DNA of 64,000 bases from Oceanococcus sp964629015 (GCA_964629015.1 CAZVMN010000004.1:124001-188000); one strand, 5' to 3'; positions 34,642-43,708 are shown, numbered from the stretch's first letter. A program made the numbers and translations. The notes: generated by a model from the sequence alone, not told the origin.

Positions 34642-35405
34642 TCCTCAGCCTCCTGACACGGATCGAATTCCGGCACATCCAGCTCAGGTACATCCACCTG
34701 CGGCTCGCGCCCACCAAGTTCACACAGACGTTTGCAGATCTGTTTGAGCTGCTCGTCCTGGACATGAATGTGTTCCAGCATCTTGCTGATCGCATTGGCC
34801 ACCGGGTCCGGCATGTCTTTGCTCAAGCCATAGGCATCGAAGCCCAACTTCTTGGCGATCGCTACTGTCGCATCCGACGGCTCCGACGTTTTCTCACGCA
34901 GCACCTGACGTGCCAGCACGCCGACCATGGTCGCGCCATCCGGCACCTCCTTGGTAACCACTGCATTGGAGCCGATGCGCGCACCCTCGCCCACGGTGAA
35001 CGGCCCCAAGACCTTGGCGCCGGCACCGACAACCACGTTGTTCTTGAGTGTGGGGTGACGTTTGCCTTTGTTCCAACTCGTCCCGCCCAGGGTCACACCC
35101 TGATACAGGGTCACGTCGTCACCGATTTCGGCCGTTTCGCCGATCACCACACCAAAGCCATGATCGATAAAAAAACGCCGCCCGATCTTGGCTCCAGGGT
35201 GAATTTCGATGCCGGTCAGCCAGCGACTGATATGTGCGATCCAACGCGCCAACCAGTGCAGACGGCGCCGCCACACCGCATGCGCGACACGGTGAAACCA
35301 CAACGCATGTAAACCGGGATAACAGGTCAGCACTTCCCAGGTCGAGCGCGCCGCGGGGTCGCGGCCGAATACCGACTGGATGTCTTCACGCATGGACGAG
35401 AACAT
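34638..35405 (-). CDS. cysE: Serine O-acetyltransferase
   Basis: Makes O-acetylserine for cysteine synthesis, supplying the substrate of the two desulfurases downstream. 255 residues; the left-handed beta-helix carries IEIHPGAKIGRRFFIDHG, GETAEIGDDVTLYQGVTLGGT and GARIGSNAVVTKEVPDGATM. It ends in an Asp/Glu/Pro-rich tail. ATG at 35405 follows a 17-nt imperfect direct repeat and a hairpin in the leader. Heads the cysE-isc operon, the same linkage as in Pseudomonas. Confidence 0.97.
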   Translation of the reverse strand: MFSSMREDIQSVFGRDPAARSTWEVLTCYPGLHALWFHRVAHAVWRRRLHWLARWIAHISRWLTGIEIHPGAKIGRRFFIDHGFGVVIGETAEIGDDVTLYQGVTLGGTSWNKGKRHPTLKNNVVVGAGAKVLGPFTVGEGARIGSNAVVTKEVPDGATMVGVLARQVLREKTSEPSDATVAIAKKLGFDAYGLSKDMPDPVANAISKMLEHIHVQDEQLKQICKRLCELGGREPQVDVPELDVPEFDPCQEAEE

Positions 35406-35453
35406 GGGCTTTCCTGCTGAACCGGCGGCGCCCGCCGGGTTTTCCTACTGAAC
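35406..35453 (-). repeat. Duplicated ribosome-site repeat flanking a hairpin in the cysE leader
   Basis: Minus-strand GTTCAGTAGGAAAACCC (35453-35437) and GTTCAGCAGGAAAGCCC (35422-35406) are 15/17 identical, and each contains an AGGA Shine-Dalgarno. The second copy abuts the cysE ATG. The GC-rich hairpin CCGGCGG-GCG-CCGCCGG (35438-35422) spans the interval. The upstream copy has no start codon and could be a ribosome standby site. Confidence 0.6.
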
Positions 35454-35493
35454 GAGTCGGAATTTTAGCGCGATCGCCCCAACCGCGTGCAAA

Positions 35494-36291
35494 TCAGTCG
35501 TCGATCGGCGCTGCGTCCAGGGCCTTTTCAGTGGCGCTGAGCTGGCCACGCAGAATGTTGATTTCGTTGGTGTCCAAGGCTGCGCGGGCGTAGATACGAC
35601 GGATGCGGCGCAAAATCGCCTCCTGATTTTTGCCAGCAAAGAATCCGGTGCGCTGGATGACCCGGTCAATGTGCCCGATCAAGCCTTCCAGCTCCTCGGA
35701 GCGCGCCGGACGATAGGCCTGCGGCGCTGCCTGCGGAAGCTGCGCAGAAGATTGAATCCACTCGTACGCAAGAATCTGCACTGCCGCTGCCAAATTGAGC
35801 GAGGCAAACGCACTTTGCGTCGGTATGCGGACCAAACGCTGGCACAGATCCACTTCTTCGTTGGTCAATCCGGTCCGCTCACGGCCAAACACCAGCGCCA
35901 CCTCGCCATCGCCAGCCAAACCCGCCGCTTCTGCGCAAAAATCGCGCGGCAACATCACTGGAGGGCCAATGTGGCGCTCACGCGCGGTGGTGCCGACCAC
36001 CAAGGTGCAATCCGCCACTGCCTCTTCCAGCGTTGTGCAGACGCGCGCGGAATCCAGCACATCCACCGCGCTGACCGCACGCGCGGTGGCTTCATCACTG
36101 GGGAAAATGCCCGGTTTGGGGTCAACCAGCACCAGCTGGCTCAAGCCCATGGTCTTCATAGCGCGCGCTGCGCCGCCAATATTCCCCGGGTGAGTCGTTC
36201 CACACAACACAACGCGCAGCGGCGGACGGCCGTCTGCCGGGTTGTGCGTGGTATCCTGTTCGGCTGTTTGTCCTGCCCTGTCGGCGTCCAT
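35494..36291 (-). CDS. trmJ: tRNA (cytidine/uridine-2'-O-)-methyltransferase TrmJ
   Basis: SPOUT-class enzyme that 2'-O-methylates position 32 of tRNA anticodon loops. 265 residues from the ATG at 36291. The SPOUT fold shows VVLCGTTHPGNIGGAARAMK, LVVGTTARER, LVFGRERTGLTNEE and the knot motif QSAFASLNLAAAVQI. The C-terminal helical tail ends LDAAPIDD. Its start codon overlaps that of divergent suhB on the sequence CATG, so the suhB promoter must lie within this gene and vice versa. Confidence 0.95.
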   Translation of the reverse strand: MDADRAGQTAEQDTTHNPADGRPPLRVVLCGTTHPGNIGGAARAMKTMGLSQLVLVDPKPGIFPSDEATARAVSAVDVLDSARVCTTLEEAVADCTLVVGTTARERHIGPPVMLPRDFCAEAAGLAGDGEVALVFGRERTGLTNEEVDLCQRLVRIPTQSAFASLNLAAAVQILAYEWIQSSAQLPQAAPQAYRPARSEELEGLIGHIDRVIQRTGFFAGKNQEAILRRIRRIYARAALDTNEINILRGQLSATEKALDAAPIDD

Positions 36292-37060
36292 GCACCCTCT
36301 CGTCAATATCGGAATTTCGGCCGCACGCGCGGCCGGCAACATTATGATGCGCCACCTGGATCGCGTCGATCAGCTCAAGATCGACCGTAAGGGCCGCTAC
36401 GATTTCGTCTCCGATGTGGACCATCGTGCCGAACAGGCCATTATCGAGACCATTCATCGCGCCTATCCCGATCACGCCATTCTTGGCGAGGAGAGCGGAG
36501 AACATGGCGAGCATGAAGTGCAATGGGTGATTGATCCGCTCGACGGCACCACCAATTACTTGCATCAAATCCCGCACTTCTGCACCAGCATCGGCATTGT
36601 CGATCGTGGCGAACTGGCCCATGCCATCGTCTACGATCCGTTCAAGGAAGAGTTGTTCACGGCGAGTAAAGGGCGTGGCGCACAGCTCAACCGTCGCCGT
36701 TTGCGCGTGAGTGCCGTGCGCCGGCTTGACCAAGCGCTGATCACCACCGGCGAACCCCTGGATGAAGGCTCGCGCTTGGATCGTTACTTGCCCCAGTTGG
36801 AGCGCGTAACCAAAGGCAGCGGCGGTATTCGGCGGACCGGTTCAGCAGCGCTGGATCTGGCCTATGTGGCCGCTGGTCGCTTCGATGCCTTTTGGGAACT
36901 GAATCTCAAACCCTGGGACATTGCCGCAGGCATATTGCTGGTCCGCGAAGCGGGCGGCACGGTGCACGAGCTTGCCGGCGGTGACCCGATGAAGACCGGT
37001 GATATCGCAGCGGCCAACCCGCGCCTGATCGAACCGTTCATGACGGCGATTGCCGGCTAA
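36290..37060 (+). CDS. suhB: Inositol-1-monophosphatase SuhB
   Basis: Mg2+-dependent phosphatase of the inositol monophosphatase family; in E. coli SuhB is also part of the rRNA antitermination complex. 256 residues from ATG 36290. Metal sites: GEESGEHG, WVIDPLDGTTNY (DPLDGT motif), and KPWDIAAGILLVREAGG. The open frame extends 16 codons upstream, but this is antisense to trmJ and has no homology. Head-to-head with trmJ with overlapping ATGs. Confidence 0.96.
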   Translation: MHPLVNIGISAARAAGNIMMRHLDRVDQLKIDRKGRYDFVSDVDHRAEQAIIETIHRAYPDHAILGEESGEHGEHEVQWVIDPLDGTTNYLHQIPHFCTSIGIVDRGELAHAIVYDPFKEELFTASKGRGAQLNRRRLRVSAVRRLDQALITTGEPLDEGSRLDRYLPQLERVTKGSGGIRRTGSAALDLAYVAAGRFDAFWELNLKPWDIAAGILLVREAGGTVHELAGGDPMKTGDIAAANPRLIEPFMTAIAG

Positions 37061-37072
37061 GCGCGAGCAGAA

Positions 37073-37438
37073 TCAGTTGAGCACGCGGTAGCCTCGGCCA
37101 CGCAGGCAATTGCGCAGCACCTGACCCTTCTCGCTTTCGCCTTGCAGCGCCCCTCCAGCACCACCACCGACGGCGCCGGCACCAGCCGAACGCGCGATGG
37201 CTGAGCTGTCACCGCCAAGCACCGCCGTGATTGCACCGCTGACCACGGCGCCAAACCCCGCGCTCTTGGCCGCCGCTTCGCCCGTCGAGACTTGCTCGGC
37301 ATAGGACTCACATTCGTGGTAGTCCTGCTCATACTGCGCCTGGTCAACGCCTTTGGTATCCACAATCGCGTTCTTGCTGGCACACGCCGCAAGGCCTCCG
37401 ATCAGGATCAGACAACACACACGTTTGATCATGGACAT
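37073..37438 (-). CDS. Glycine-zipper family lipoprotein
   Basis: A 121-residue lipoprotein precursor. The signal has lipobox LAAC (ILIGGLAACASK), then a conserved-looking Tyr/Cys segment (YEQDYHECESYAEQV). A glycine/alanine-rich glycine-zipper stretch (FGAVVSGAITAVLGG and SAGAGAVGGGAGGALQG) follows, and finally LRNCLRGRGYRVLN. Such proteins resemble the glycine-zipper 2TM/SlyB-like group of the outer membrane; no function is assigned. Convergent with suhB. Confidence 0.82.
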   Translation of the reverse strand: MSMIKRVCCLILIGGLAACASKNAIVDTKGVDQAQYEQDYHECESYAEQVSTGEAAAKSAGFGAVVSGAITAVLGGDSSAIARSAGAGAVGGGAGGALQGESEKGQVLRNCLRGRGYRVLN

Positions 37439-37481
37439 ATCCTTCGCTTGTCGCGCCTCTGGGCAGAGTATCAGCCCTTGT

Positions 37482-38099
37482 TCACTCCTGCTGATGGCGA
37501 AGTAGCGGCTCGATCACCGGCCACACAACCTCCAGCATCAGTGGTTGGGCTTCCGCCGTGGGATGGATACCGTCGTCCTGAAACATCGCCGCATCCATCG
37601 CAATGGGCGTCAGGAAAAATGGCACCAACGGGACCTCAGCCTGTTGCGCCACCTGCTGAAAGCTGGCCCGAAATGCTTTGCTGTAACGCGCGCCATAGTT
37701 TGGTGGAATCCGCATCTCGAACAGAACAGCCTGAGCGCCGGCCTGATGCGACAACTGAATCATTTGATGCAGATTCTCGCGCATGCTGTCGAGGCTCTGC
37801 ACGCGCAAACCGTCGTTAGCACCCAATTCAATTAGAACCAGTTGCGGCTTTGAGCGGTCCAAGGCCTCAGGCAGACGCCGCAATCCCCCATCCGTGGTCT
37901 CACCAGATATGCTCGCGTTGACGACCTGGTGCGGAAACGCTTGCGCGGTCAGGCGCTGCTGCAGCAAGTTGACCCAACCTTGCTGTTTGGGAATGCCGTA
38001 CGCCGCCGACAGGGAATCACCTAGCACCAATATGCTCGGGGCCGCTTGCGCCGCGAACGGAACAACGCAAAGTAAAAAAATCAGGACACGCGCCATCAT
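37482..38099 (-). CDS. tesA: Multifunctional acyl-CoA thioesterase I/protease I/lysophospholipase TesA
   Basis: Periplasmic SGNH hydrolase. Signal peptide (ARVLIFLLCVVPFAAQA, cut before APS); block I GDSLSAAYG with the nucleophile serine, block III GAND, block V DGIHP with the catalytic Asp and His. About 205 residues. ATG 38099 or the following ATG 38096; the former shares CATG with the ybbA start. The tesA/ybbA-ybbP divergence is the same as in E. coli. Confidence 0.95.
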   Translation of the reverse strand: MMARVLIFLLCVVPFAAQAAPSILVLGDSLSAAYGIPKQQGWVNLLQQRLTAQAFPHQVVNASISGETTDGGLRRLPEALDRSKPQLVLIELGANDGLRVQSLDSMRENLHQMIQLSHQAGAQAVLFEMRIPPNYGARYSKAFRASFQQVAQQAEVPLVPFFLTPIAMDAAMFQDDGIHPTAEAQPLMLEVVWPVIEPLLRHQQE

Positions 38100-38769
38100 G
38101 TCACTCGCCATCCAGGCTGAAAATGTTGAAAAAAGCGTGGGATCTGGAAGCAACCGCATCCAGATTCTGAACGCCACCAATGTCGAAATCGCCACCGGTG
38201 AGACTGTTGCCATCCTCGGCCGTTCCGGCGCTGGCAAAACAACCTTGCTGTCACTGCTGGCCGGGCTGGATCAACCCAGCGCGGGACGTATCGTACTCGA
38301 CGGTCATGATCTGAGCAGTCTGGATGAGGAGCAGCGCGCACGCGTGCGGGCCGGACGGGTGGGCTTCGTCTTTCAGTCGTTCCAACTGCTCAGCGGATTT
38401 ACCGCACTGGAGAATGTGCGCCTGTCTGCCGAACTGGCCGGACTGGATGACCCACGCGCCCGGGCAGTCGCCGCACTGCAGCAAGTCGAACTGGGCCATC
38501 GGCTGGAACACCTACCGCGCCAGTTGTCCGGCGGCGAGAAACAACGCGTGGCCCTCGCACGTGCCTTCGTCAGCAACCCGGCGATCCTGTTCGCCGATGA
38601 GCCCACCGGCAACCTGGATGGCGCCACCGGAGCGCACATCATTGAGCTGATGTTCGGGCTCAATGCGCAAGCCGGCACCACCTTGATTCTGGTCACTCAT
38701 GATGAATCCCTCGCCGCCCGTTGTCAGCGTCAGTTGCGCCTGCGCGACGGCCAACTGCTGACGGCCTGA
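38098..38769 (+). CDS. ybbA: ABC transporter ATP-binding protein YbbA
   Basis: A 223-residue ATPase of the LolD/MacB/FtsE group. Walker A GRSGAGKTT (residues about 41-49), Q-loop VFQSFQLLSG, signature LSGGEKQRVALARA, Walker B ILFADEPTGNLD, H-loop THD. It energises the large FtsX-like permease encoded 10 bp downstream. Together these resemble E. coli YbbA-YbbP, a poorly characterised exporter or lipid-handling system. ATG 38098; upstream open frame is antisense to tesA. Confidence 0.95.
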   Translation: MSLAIQAENVEKSVGSGSNRIQILNATNVEIATGETVAILGRSGAGKTTLLSLLAGLDQPSAGRIVLDGHDLSSLDEEQRARVRAGRVGFVFQSFQLLSGFTALENVRLSAELAGLDDPRARAVAALQQVELGHRLEHLPRQLSGGEKQRVALARAFVSNPAILFADEPTGNLDGATGAHIIELMFGLNAQAGTTLILVTHDESLAARCQRQLRLRDGQLLTA

Positions 38770-38779
38770 GGAGACTCCC

Positions 38780-41254
38780 ATGAATTGGCGTTTACGCTGG
38801 GCGCGACATCATCTTGCCGCCCTGATCCGCGATAGCGAGTTGCGTGTGCTCGGGCTCGCGCTGGTCTGCGCGGTGTCCGCCAGCAGCGCGGTGCAACTGT
38901 TCGGTGATCGTGTCGCCCGCGCCATTGCGGCGCAAAGCGGCGAATCACTGGGCGCTGATCTGATCATCAGTTCGCGCATGCCGATTGACGAGTCCGTCAT
39001 ATCCGCACTAGGCAACGATCTGCGCATCGCCAACACGATTCATCTGCCCTCCGTGATCTGGTACGGCGACAACAACCATCTGGCGGGGCTGAAAGCGGTA
39101 GAAGCTGGCTATCCATTGAAAGGCGAACTGCGCACCGCGGCCGCGCCGCTGCATGAAGAAAGCGTCAGCCATCAGATTCCCGAGCCGGGCACCGCCTGGG
39201 TCGACGCCCAGTTGTGGAGCGAACTGCGCCTGCAACCCAACGCGACCATTGAGGTCGGCGCGATAACACTGCAGGTCACCCGCCTGCTGACCTACGAACC
39301 GGACCGCGGCTCTGGCTTCGTCGATATCGCCCCTCGCCTGCTCATCAACATGCAGGATCTGAGTGCCAGCCAGCTTCTGCAACCTGGCAGTCGGGCCCAG
39401 TATCGGGTGCTCATCAGCGGCGATGAGAACGCTCTGGATGCGGTGAAAGCGTTGGAGTTTCCACCCGACACCCAGCTTGTCACCCCGGCCGATGCCCGCC
39501 CGGAAATTCGCAGCGCGGTGAGCCGCGCGGAAAGTTTCCTGGCTTTGGCCAGCATGACCGCAAGTTTGCTCGGCGCTATCGCTGTCGCTTTGTGCGCCCA
39601 TCAATACGGGCAACGTCTGCGCGCCGATGTGGCGTTGCTGCGCTGCCTGGGCGCGCCGCGACGCGACATTATGACTGCGCTGCTGATCAGTCTGCTGGCC
39701 ATGGCCAGTGTCGCCGGCGGCATTGGCGCAGCCATCGGTTGGGGCGTTCAATATTTGCTGCAAGACCTCGCCCAATTGATGCTGATGCCCGAGCTGCCCG
39801 CACCGCACCCGCTGGCCCTGGCGCAGTCTTGGTCGATCGCCTTGATCTTGCTGGCGGGTTTCGCCTTGCCGCCGTTGCTCTCGGCAACCCGTGCGGCGCC
39901 CATCGTGGTGCTGCGCAACGAAAACGCAGACCGACGCGGAGGTTGGGCCTGGCAAATCGCCGCCATCGCTGGCCTGATCGGTTTGCTCGCGGTGCAGGCA
40001 CCGTCACTCGAAATGCTCGCCGCCGTCATGGTCGGCCAAGCGCTAACCGCTGGTCTGCTGGCGCTGCTCAGCTTGGGCATCCTGCTAGCGATCCGCCCGC
40101 TGCGGCACGGCGCCTTGCGCGGCTGGCGGCTGGGTCTGGGCAACTTGCTGCGTCGCACCGGCCTGACCATCGCCCAGTGCATGGCGCTGGGTCTGGGTTT
40201 GCTCGCCCTGCTGTTGCTCACCGTGGTCCGTCACGATCTGCTCGAAGGTTGGCAGAACAAATTGCCGGCGGATACACCCAACCAATTTCTGATCAATATT
40301 CAAACCGATCAGGTCCAAGCGCTGCAGGCCTTCCTGGCCGAACGCGGTGTCGCCGCGCAGCGCATCTGGCCCATGGCGCGCGCCCGGCTGGTTGCAGTCA
40401 ATGGCGAAGCAGTGGATGCGGACAGCTTCGATGATCCGGAGACACAGCGCTGGATCAATCGCGATTTCAATCTGTCTTGGGCCGATGACATTGGCCCGGA
40501 CAACCGCATGATCGAAGGTCAATGGTGGGGGCCGGACGCGCACGGCCAAGCGCTGCTCTCTGCTGAGGTCTACGTGCAGGAGCGTCTTGGTGTCGGCATT
40601 GGCGACACCCTCAGCTTGGACTTTGCCGGCGATGTGCGCAGTTTCACCATTCACCATCTGCGCGAGGTGGATTGGGAATCCTTCCAACCCAACTTCTTCC
40701 TGCTGACACCTCCAGGCGTGCTCGACGATGTCCCGGCAACCTGGCTGACCAGCTTCTACCTGCCTCCGGAGCAACGCGGTGAGATGCGCACGCTGAGCCA
40801 GCAGTTCCCGGGGATCACCGTACTGGACCTCGATGCACTGATGGATCAGGTGCGCACGATCATGCAGCGCATTGTTGGCGCGCTGGAAATGGTCTTCATT
40901 TTCACCGTTGCTGCCGGCTTGATCGTGCTACTCGCCGCGATGGAAGCCGGTCGTCACGAACGCAGCCGCGAAATCGCTCTAATGCGCACGCTGGGCGCAT
41001 CACGACGCGAAGTGCGCCAAGCCCTACTCAGTGAGTTCGCCGCACTGGGCGCATTGAGCGGGCTGGTTGCAGCTTTGTGCGCCCAAGCCGTGGGCTGGGT
41101 GCTGGCCGCGCAGGTTTTCGAAATCCCCTATGCCATCCGATGGTTGACCATCGCGGGCAGCGCTGTCGCGGGTGCGGTGCTGGTCTGCGCGCTAGCCTGG
41201 CTGAGCTTGCGCCCGGTGACCAACACGCCGCCGGACCGTATTCTCAGGGACTAA
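38780..41254 (+). CDS. ybbP: ABC transporter permease YbbP (FtsX-like)
   Basis: An 824-residue inner-membrane permease with a first TM helix (LRVLGLALVCAVSASSAVQLF), a large periplasmic domain, and two FtsX/MacB-like four-helix units. The first spans about residues 255-470, including LASMTASLLGAIAVALCAHQYG. The second, about residues 700-810, includes MVFIFTVAAGLIVLLAAMEA followed by ERSREIALMRTLGASR. The ALLRCLGAPRRDI-type and ALMRTLGASRREV elbows are typical. The partner is YbbA. Substrate unknown. Ends 2 bp from the convergent yhbY stop. Confidence 0.95.
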   Translation: MNWRLRWARHHLAALIRDSELRVLGLALVCAVSASSAVQLFGDRVARAIAAQSGESLGADLIISSRMPIDESVISALGNDLRIANTIHLPSVIWYGDNNHLAGLKAVEAGYPLKGELRTAAAPLHEESVSHQIPEPGTAWVDAQLWSELRLQPNATIEVGAITLQVTRLLTYEPDRGSGFVDIAPRLLINMQDLSASQLLQPGSRAQYRVLISGDENALDAVKALEFPPDTQLVTPADARPEIRSAVSRAESFLALASMTASLLGAIAVALCAHQYGQRLRADVALLRCLGAPRRDIMTALLISLLAMASVAGGIGAAIGWGVQYLLQDLAQLMLMPELPAPHPLALAQSWSIALILLAGFALPPLLSATRAAPIVVLRNENADRRGGWAWQIAAIAGLIGLLAVQAPSLEMLAAVMVGQALTAGLLALLSLGILLAIRPLRHGALRGWRLGLGNLLRRTGLTIAQCMALGLGLLALLLLTVVRHDLLEGWQNKLPADTPNQFLINIQTDQVQALQAFLAERGVAAQRIWPMARARLVAVNGEAVDADSFDDPETQRWINRDFNLSWADDIGPDNRMIEGQWWGPDAHGQALLSAEVYVQERLGVGIGDTLSLDFAGDVRSFTIHHLREVDWESFQPNFFLLTPPGVLDDVPATWLTSFYLPPEQRGEMRTLSQQFPGITVLDLDALMDQVRTIMQRIVGALEMVFIFTVAAGLIVLLAAMEAGRHERSREIALMRTLGASRREVRQALLSEFAALGALSGLVAALCAQAVGWVLAAQVFEIPYAIRWLTIAGSAVAGAVLVCALAWLSLRPVTNTPPDRILRD

Positions 41255-41256
41255 GA

Positions 41257-41616
41257 TCAGCGCCGCGTGCGCGGCGGGCTTTTCTTGGCCGTTGCCCGCG
41301 CCTGAGCCGCCGCAGCCTGCGCCGCCCGCTCAGCCTTACGCTGCAAGGTTTTCGACGGGCGATACAAAATCACCACCATGCCGATGGTGGACACGATCTC
41401 GGCTTTGACTGCGGCAGCCAGCTCGACCGCCATCTCGGCGCGCTCATCGCGCTCCGCACCCGCCAGCCTGACCTTGATCAACTCGTGATGCTCAATCGCT
41501 GCATCGGTCTCAGCGATGATGGCGTCGGTGACGCCTTTACCGCCGGTTTGTATGATCGCCGACAGACTGTGAGCACGGGCTTTGAGTTCACGCTTCTGCG
41601 CAGATGTCAGGCTCAT
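41257..41616 (-). CDS. yhbY: RNA-binding protein YhbY (CRM domain)
   Basis: A 119-residue CRM-domain protein associated with pre-50S ribosomal particles. SLTSAQKRELKARAHSL, IIQTGGKGVTDAII, and HELIKVRLAG match the family, with GMVVILYRPSK at the end of the domain and an Ala/Arg/Lys-rich tail. ATG 41616 has GGAG seven bases upstream; a GTG two codons earlier is less likely. It is away from its common neighbours rlmE-ftsH and greA. Confidence 0.92.
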   Translation of the reverse strand: MSLTSAQKRELKARAHSLSAIIQTGGKGVTDAIIAETDAAIEHHELIKVRLAGAERDERAEMAVELAAAVKAEIVSTIGMVVILYRPSKTLQRKAERAAQAAAAQARATAKKSPPRTRR

Positions 41617-41755
41617 ATACACACTCCGAGATACCGATCACAATTTGCAGTCGGCGGTAAAAAAACGTATTCAGGCATTCACAGTACATCCTGGGTCGGC
41701 GGCGAATTGTACGCGCGCCGGTGATCGGAAAACCAATAACGGATTCTCAAGCGCT

Positions 41756-43708
41756 TTGTTTCTTCCCCACATAAAGCTGTCACTCACGTGCGTCACAACC
41801 TCAATTGTTGCGCTGCTGGCCCTGCTCTTGAGCGGCACTGCGGCTGCCAACAATGACGCGCGCCTGCAATCCATCAAGCAACAAACGCTGGCCTTGTACA
41901 CATTGCGCCTGGCCGACCAACGCCAGTTCTCCTCCAGCGCCACCGTCCTGATCGGTCAACTCAACCCCAGCGTACGCCTTGAGCGCGTGCGCATCGCCGT
42001 GGATGGCGAACTGCGGATTGACTATGCCTACCACGCCAGTGAATCCGCTCTGCTCGCGCAAGACGCCATGCACAGATTGGGTTTGGTCAACCTGGCAGGC
42101 GGCGTTCACGAACTGACGGTGGAGATGCAATGGGATCATCAGGGCAGTAAACGTACGCAAAGCCGAAGCCAAACGCTGCGCCTGGACACTTGGCCGCGCG
42201 GTTTTTCGGTCCAGCTGGATGTGCGCGAGCGCGGCAGCCAGCAGATTGACATTCGCGCGCCCATCGACGGCGCTGGCATTTTGCGCAGCGCTCGCTTTGA
42301 GCTGGCCTTGGGGCGAGCCTTGATGGCGGTCACCCAAATGCAAATGCTGGCGCACGTTGATCCGGTGCTGGCATCAACTCCGCCAGCGCAAGAACTGCTT
42401 GCGCAAAGCCTTGCCGCATGGGGCCTCGACAGTGCAGCGCAAGCGACCTTCAGCAAGCTCAGTCAAAGTCAGGCGGATACCGAAACACGCAACCGGGCGC
42501 GCTTGCGCGCCGCCGAACTGGCTCTCAGCTTGGGCCAAGCCGACACCGCGGGTGAGCGCCTGCGCGAGGGCAAAGCAAGCTGGTCCGTCAACCAGCAAGC
42601 GGCTGCGCAACTGCTCGACGCGCGTCGCCTGTTGGCTCAGGACCAGATCGATGAGGCGCTCAAGCATGTCACCAGCAGCGGCCCTGCTCTGCTGCGTTAC
42701 AACCTCGCTGTTGCGTTGATCGACAGCGGCCAGAACAACGCGGCTGAGCGGCTCTTGCAGGAGCTGGCGACCGAGCCTGCGGCAAGAGATGAATTCCACG
42801 CACGCATTCAAGATCTGGCTCAGCTGAAACTGGGCTACCGTCACCTGCGTGCCGGGCAGGCAGAAGCGGCACAAGCCATGCTCACCCGCATGCGTTTGAA
42901 CAGCCCCTACACCAACCGGGCCTTGCTGGGGCGTGGCTGGAGCAAGCTTCTACCAGTGGCGACCAACGGCGGTCGCCTGCAATCGGTGCAGCAAGACGAT
43001 GGTTTCCGACCGCTGTTTGTTCAGGCCATTGACGCCGCACTGCGCAAACCGGAACAGAGCGCATTGGCCCGCGTGCGCGACGCGGTGACCGACTGGGCTC
43101 GCTTGCAGGATCAAGACCCGTTCGATCCGGCAGTCCAGGAAGCCCTGGTCGCGACCCCTTACGCGCTGCTGAAAATGGGTGACTACAGCCGCGCGATCCA
43201 ATATAGCGAGAAAGCCATTGCCCGCTTGGAATTGATTCGCGAAGACCTCAAGGCCGGTATGCGGCAATCACGCAAGGGGCTGTCTTTGAACGGGGCGGAA
43301 TTGGTCAGAGATGCGTGGCCTCCCGAACCGGCCGCCTGGGCCCGGCGCTATGCCACGGGCGCATGGTGGCGCAGTGAAGCCAGTCCACTGCCGATTCCTG
43401 AAGGGGCATACCGCCCGCGCCTGCTACTTGATGGCGATACGCTGACCATTCTCGACGACATGCACATGCTCAACGAAGTGGAACAACTGACTGACGCGAT
43501 CGCCGAACACCCGGATTTGAAGTTGCGCGCCACACAATTGCGCAAACGCATCGAGTCTGAACGTCAGGCGCAGCAGAAAAACCTTGATCGCCAAGCCTAT
43601 TACTGGATGTACCAGGAACTCGAGCGCGCCACGCGCTATCTGATCATGGCCCGCTTCAGTCTCGGCCATGCCTATGCTTACGAAAACGCCATGGGAGAGC
43701 AGCCATGA
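41756..43708 (+). CDS. Uncharacterised secreted TPR-like protein
   Basis: I do not recognise this protein. About 650 residues if TTG 41756 is the start, which gives a plausible signal peptide (TTSIVALLALLLSGTAAA, cut before NND). The frame is open further upstream, and no ATG or good ribosome site is present. After a beta-rich first part (residues about 30-170) comes an Ala/Leu/Gln-rich helical solenoid resembling TPRs (e.g. ARLRAAELALSLGQADTAGE, HLRAGQAEAAQAML and YALLKMGDYSRAIQYSEKAI). The C-terminus is charged and helical. It overlaps the next small secreted gene by four bases, so they probably form a unit. Confidence 0.7.
   Translation: MFLPHIKLSLTCVTTSIVALLALLLSGTAAANNDARLQSIKQQTLALYTLRLADQRQFSSSATVLIGQLNPSVRLERVRIAVDGELRIDYAYHASESALLAQDAMHRLGLVNLAGGVHELTVEMQWDHQGSKRTQSRSQTLRLDTWPRGFSVQLDVRERGSQQIDIRAPIDGAGILRSARFELALGRALMAVTQMQMLAHVDPVLASTPPAQELLAQSLAAWGLDSAAQATFSKLSQSQADTETRNRARLRAAELALSLGQADTAGERLREGKASWSVNQQAAAQLLDARRLLAQDQIDEALKHVTSSGPALLRYNLAVALIDSGQNNAAERLLQELATEPAARDEFHARIQDLAQLKLGYRHLRAGQAEAAQAMLTRMRLNSPYTNRALLGRGWSKLLPVATNGGRLQSVQQDDGFRPLFVQAIDAALRKPEQSALARVRDAVTDWARLQDQDPFDPAVQEALVATPYALLKMGDYSRAIQYSEKAIARLELIREDLKAGMRQSRKGLSLNGAELVRDAWPPEPAAWARRYATGAWWRSEASPLPIPEGAYRPRLLLDGDTLTILDDMHMLNEVEQLTDAIAEHPDLKLRATQLRKRIESERQAQQKNLDRQAYYWMYQELERATRYLIMARFSLGHAYAYENAMGEQP

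Noticed and set aside
37783..38097. Long upstream extension of ybbA
   Set aside because: It is antisense to tesA, and the ABC domain starts at the ATG at 38098.
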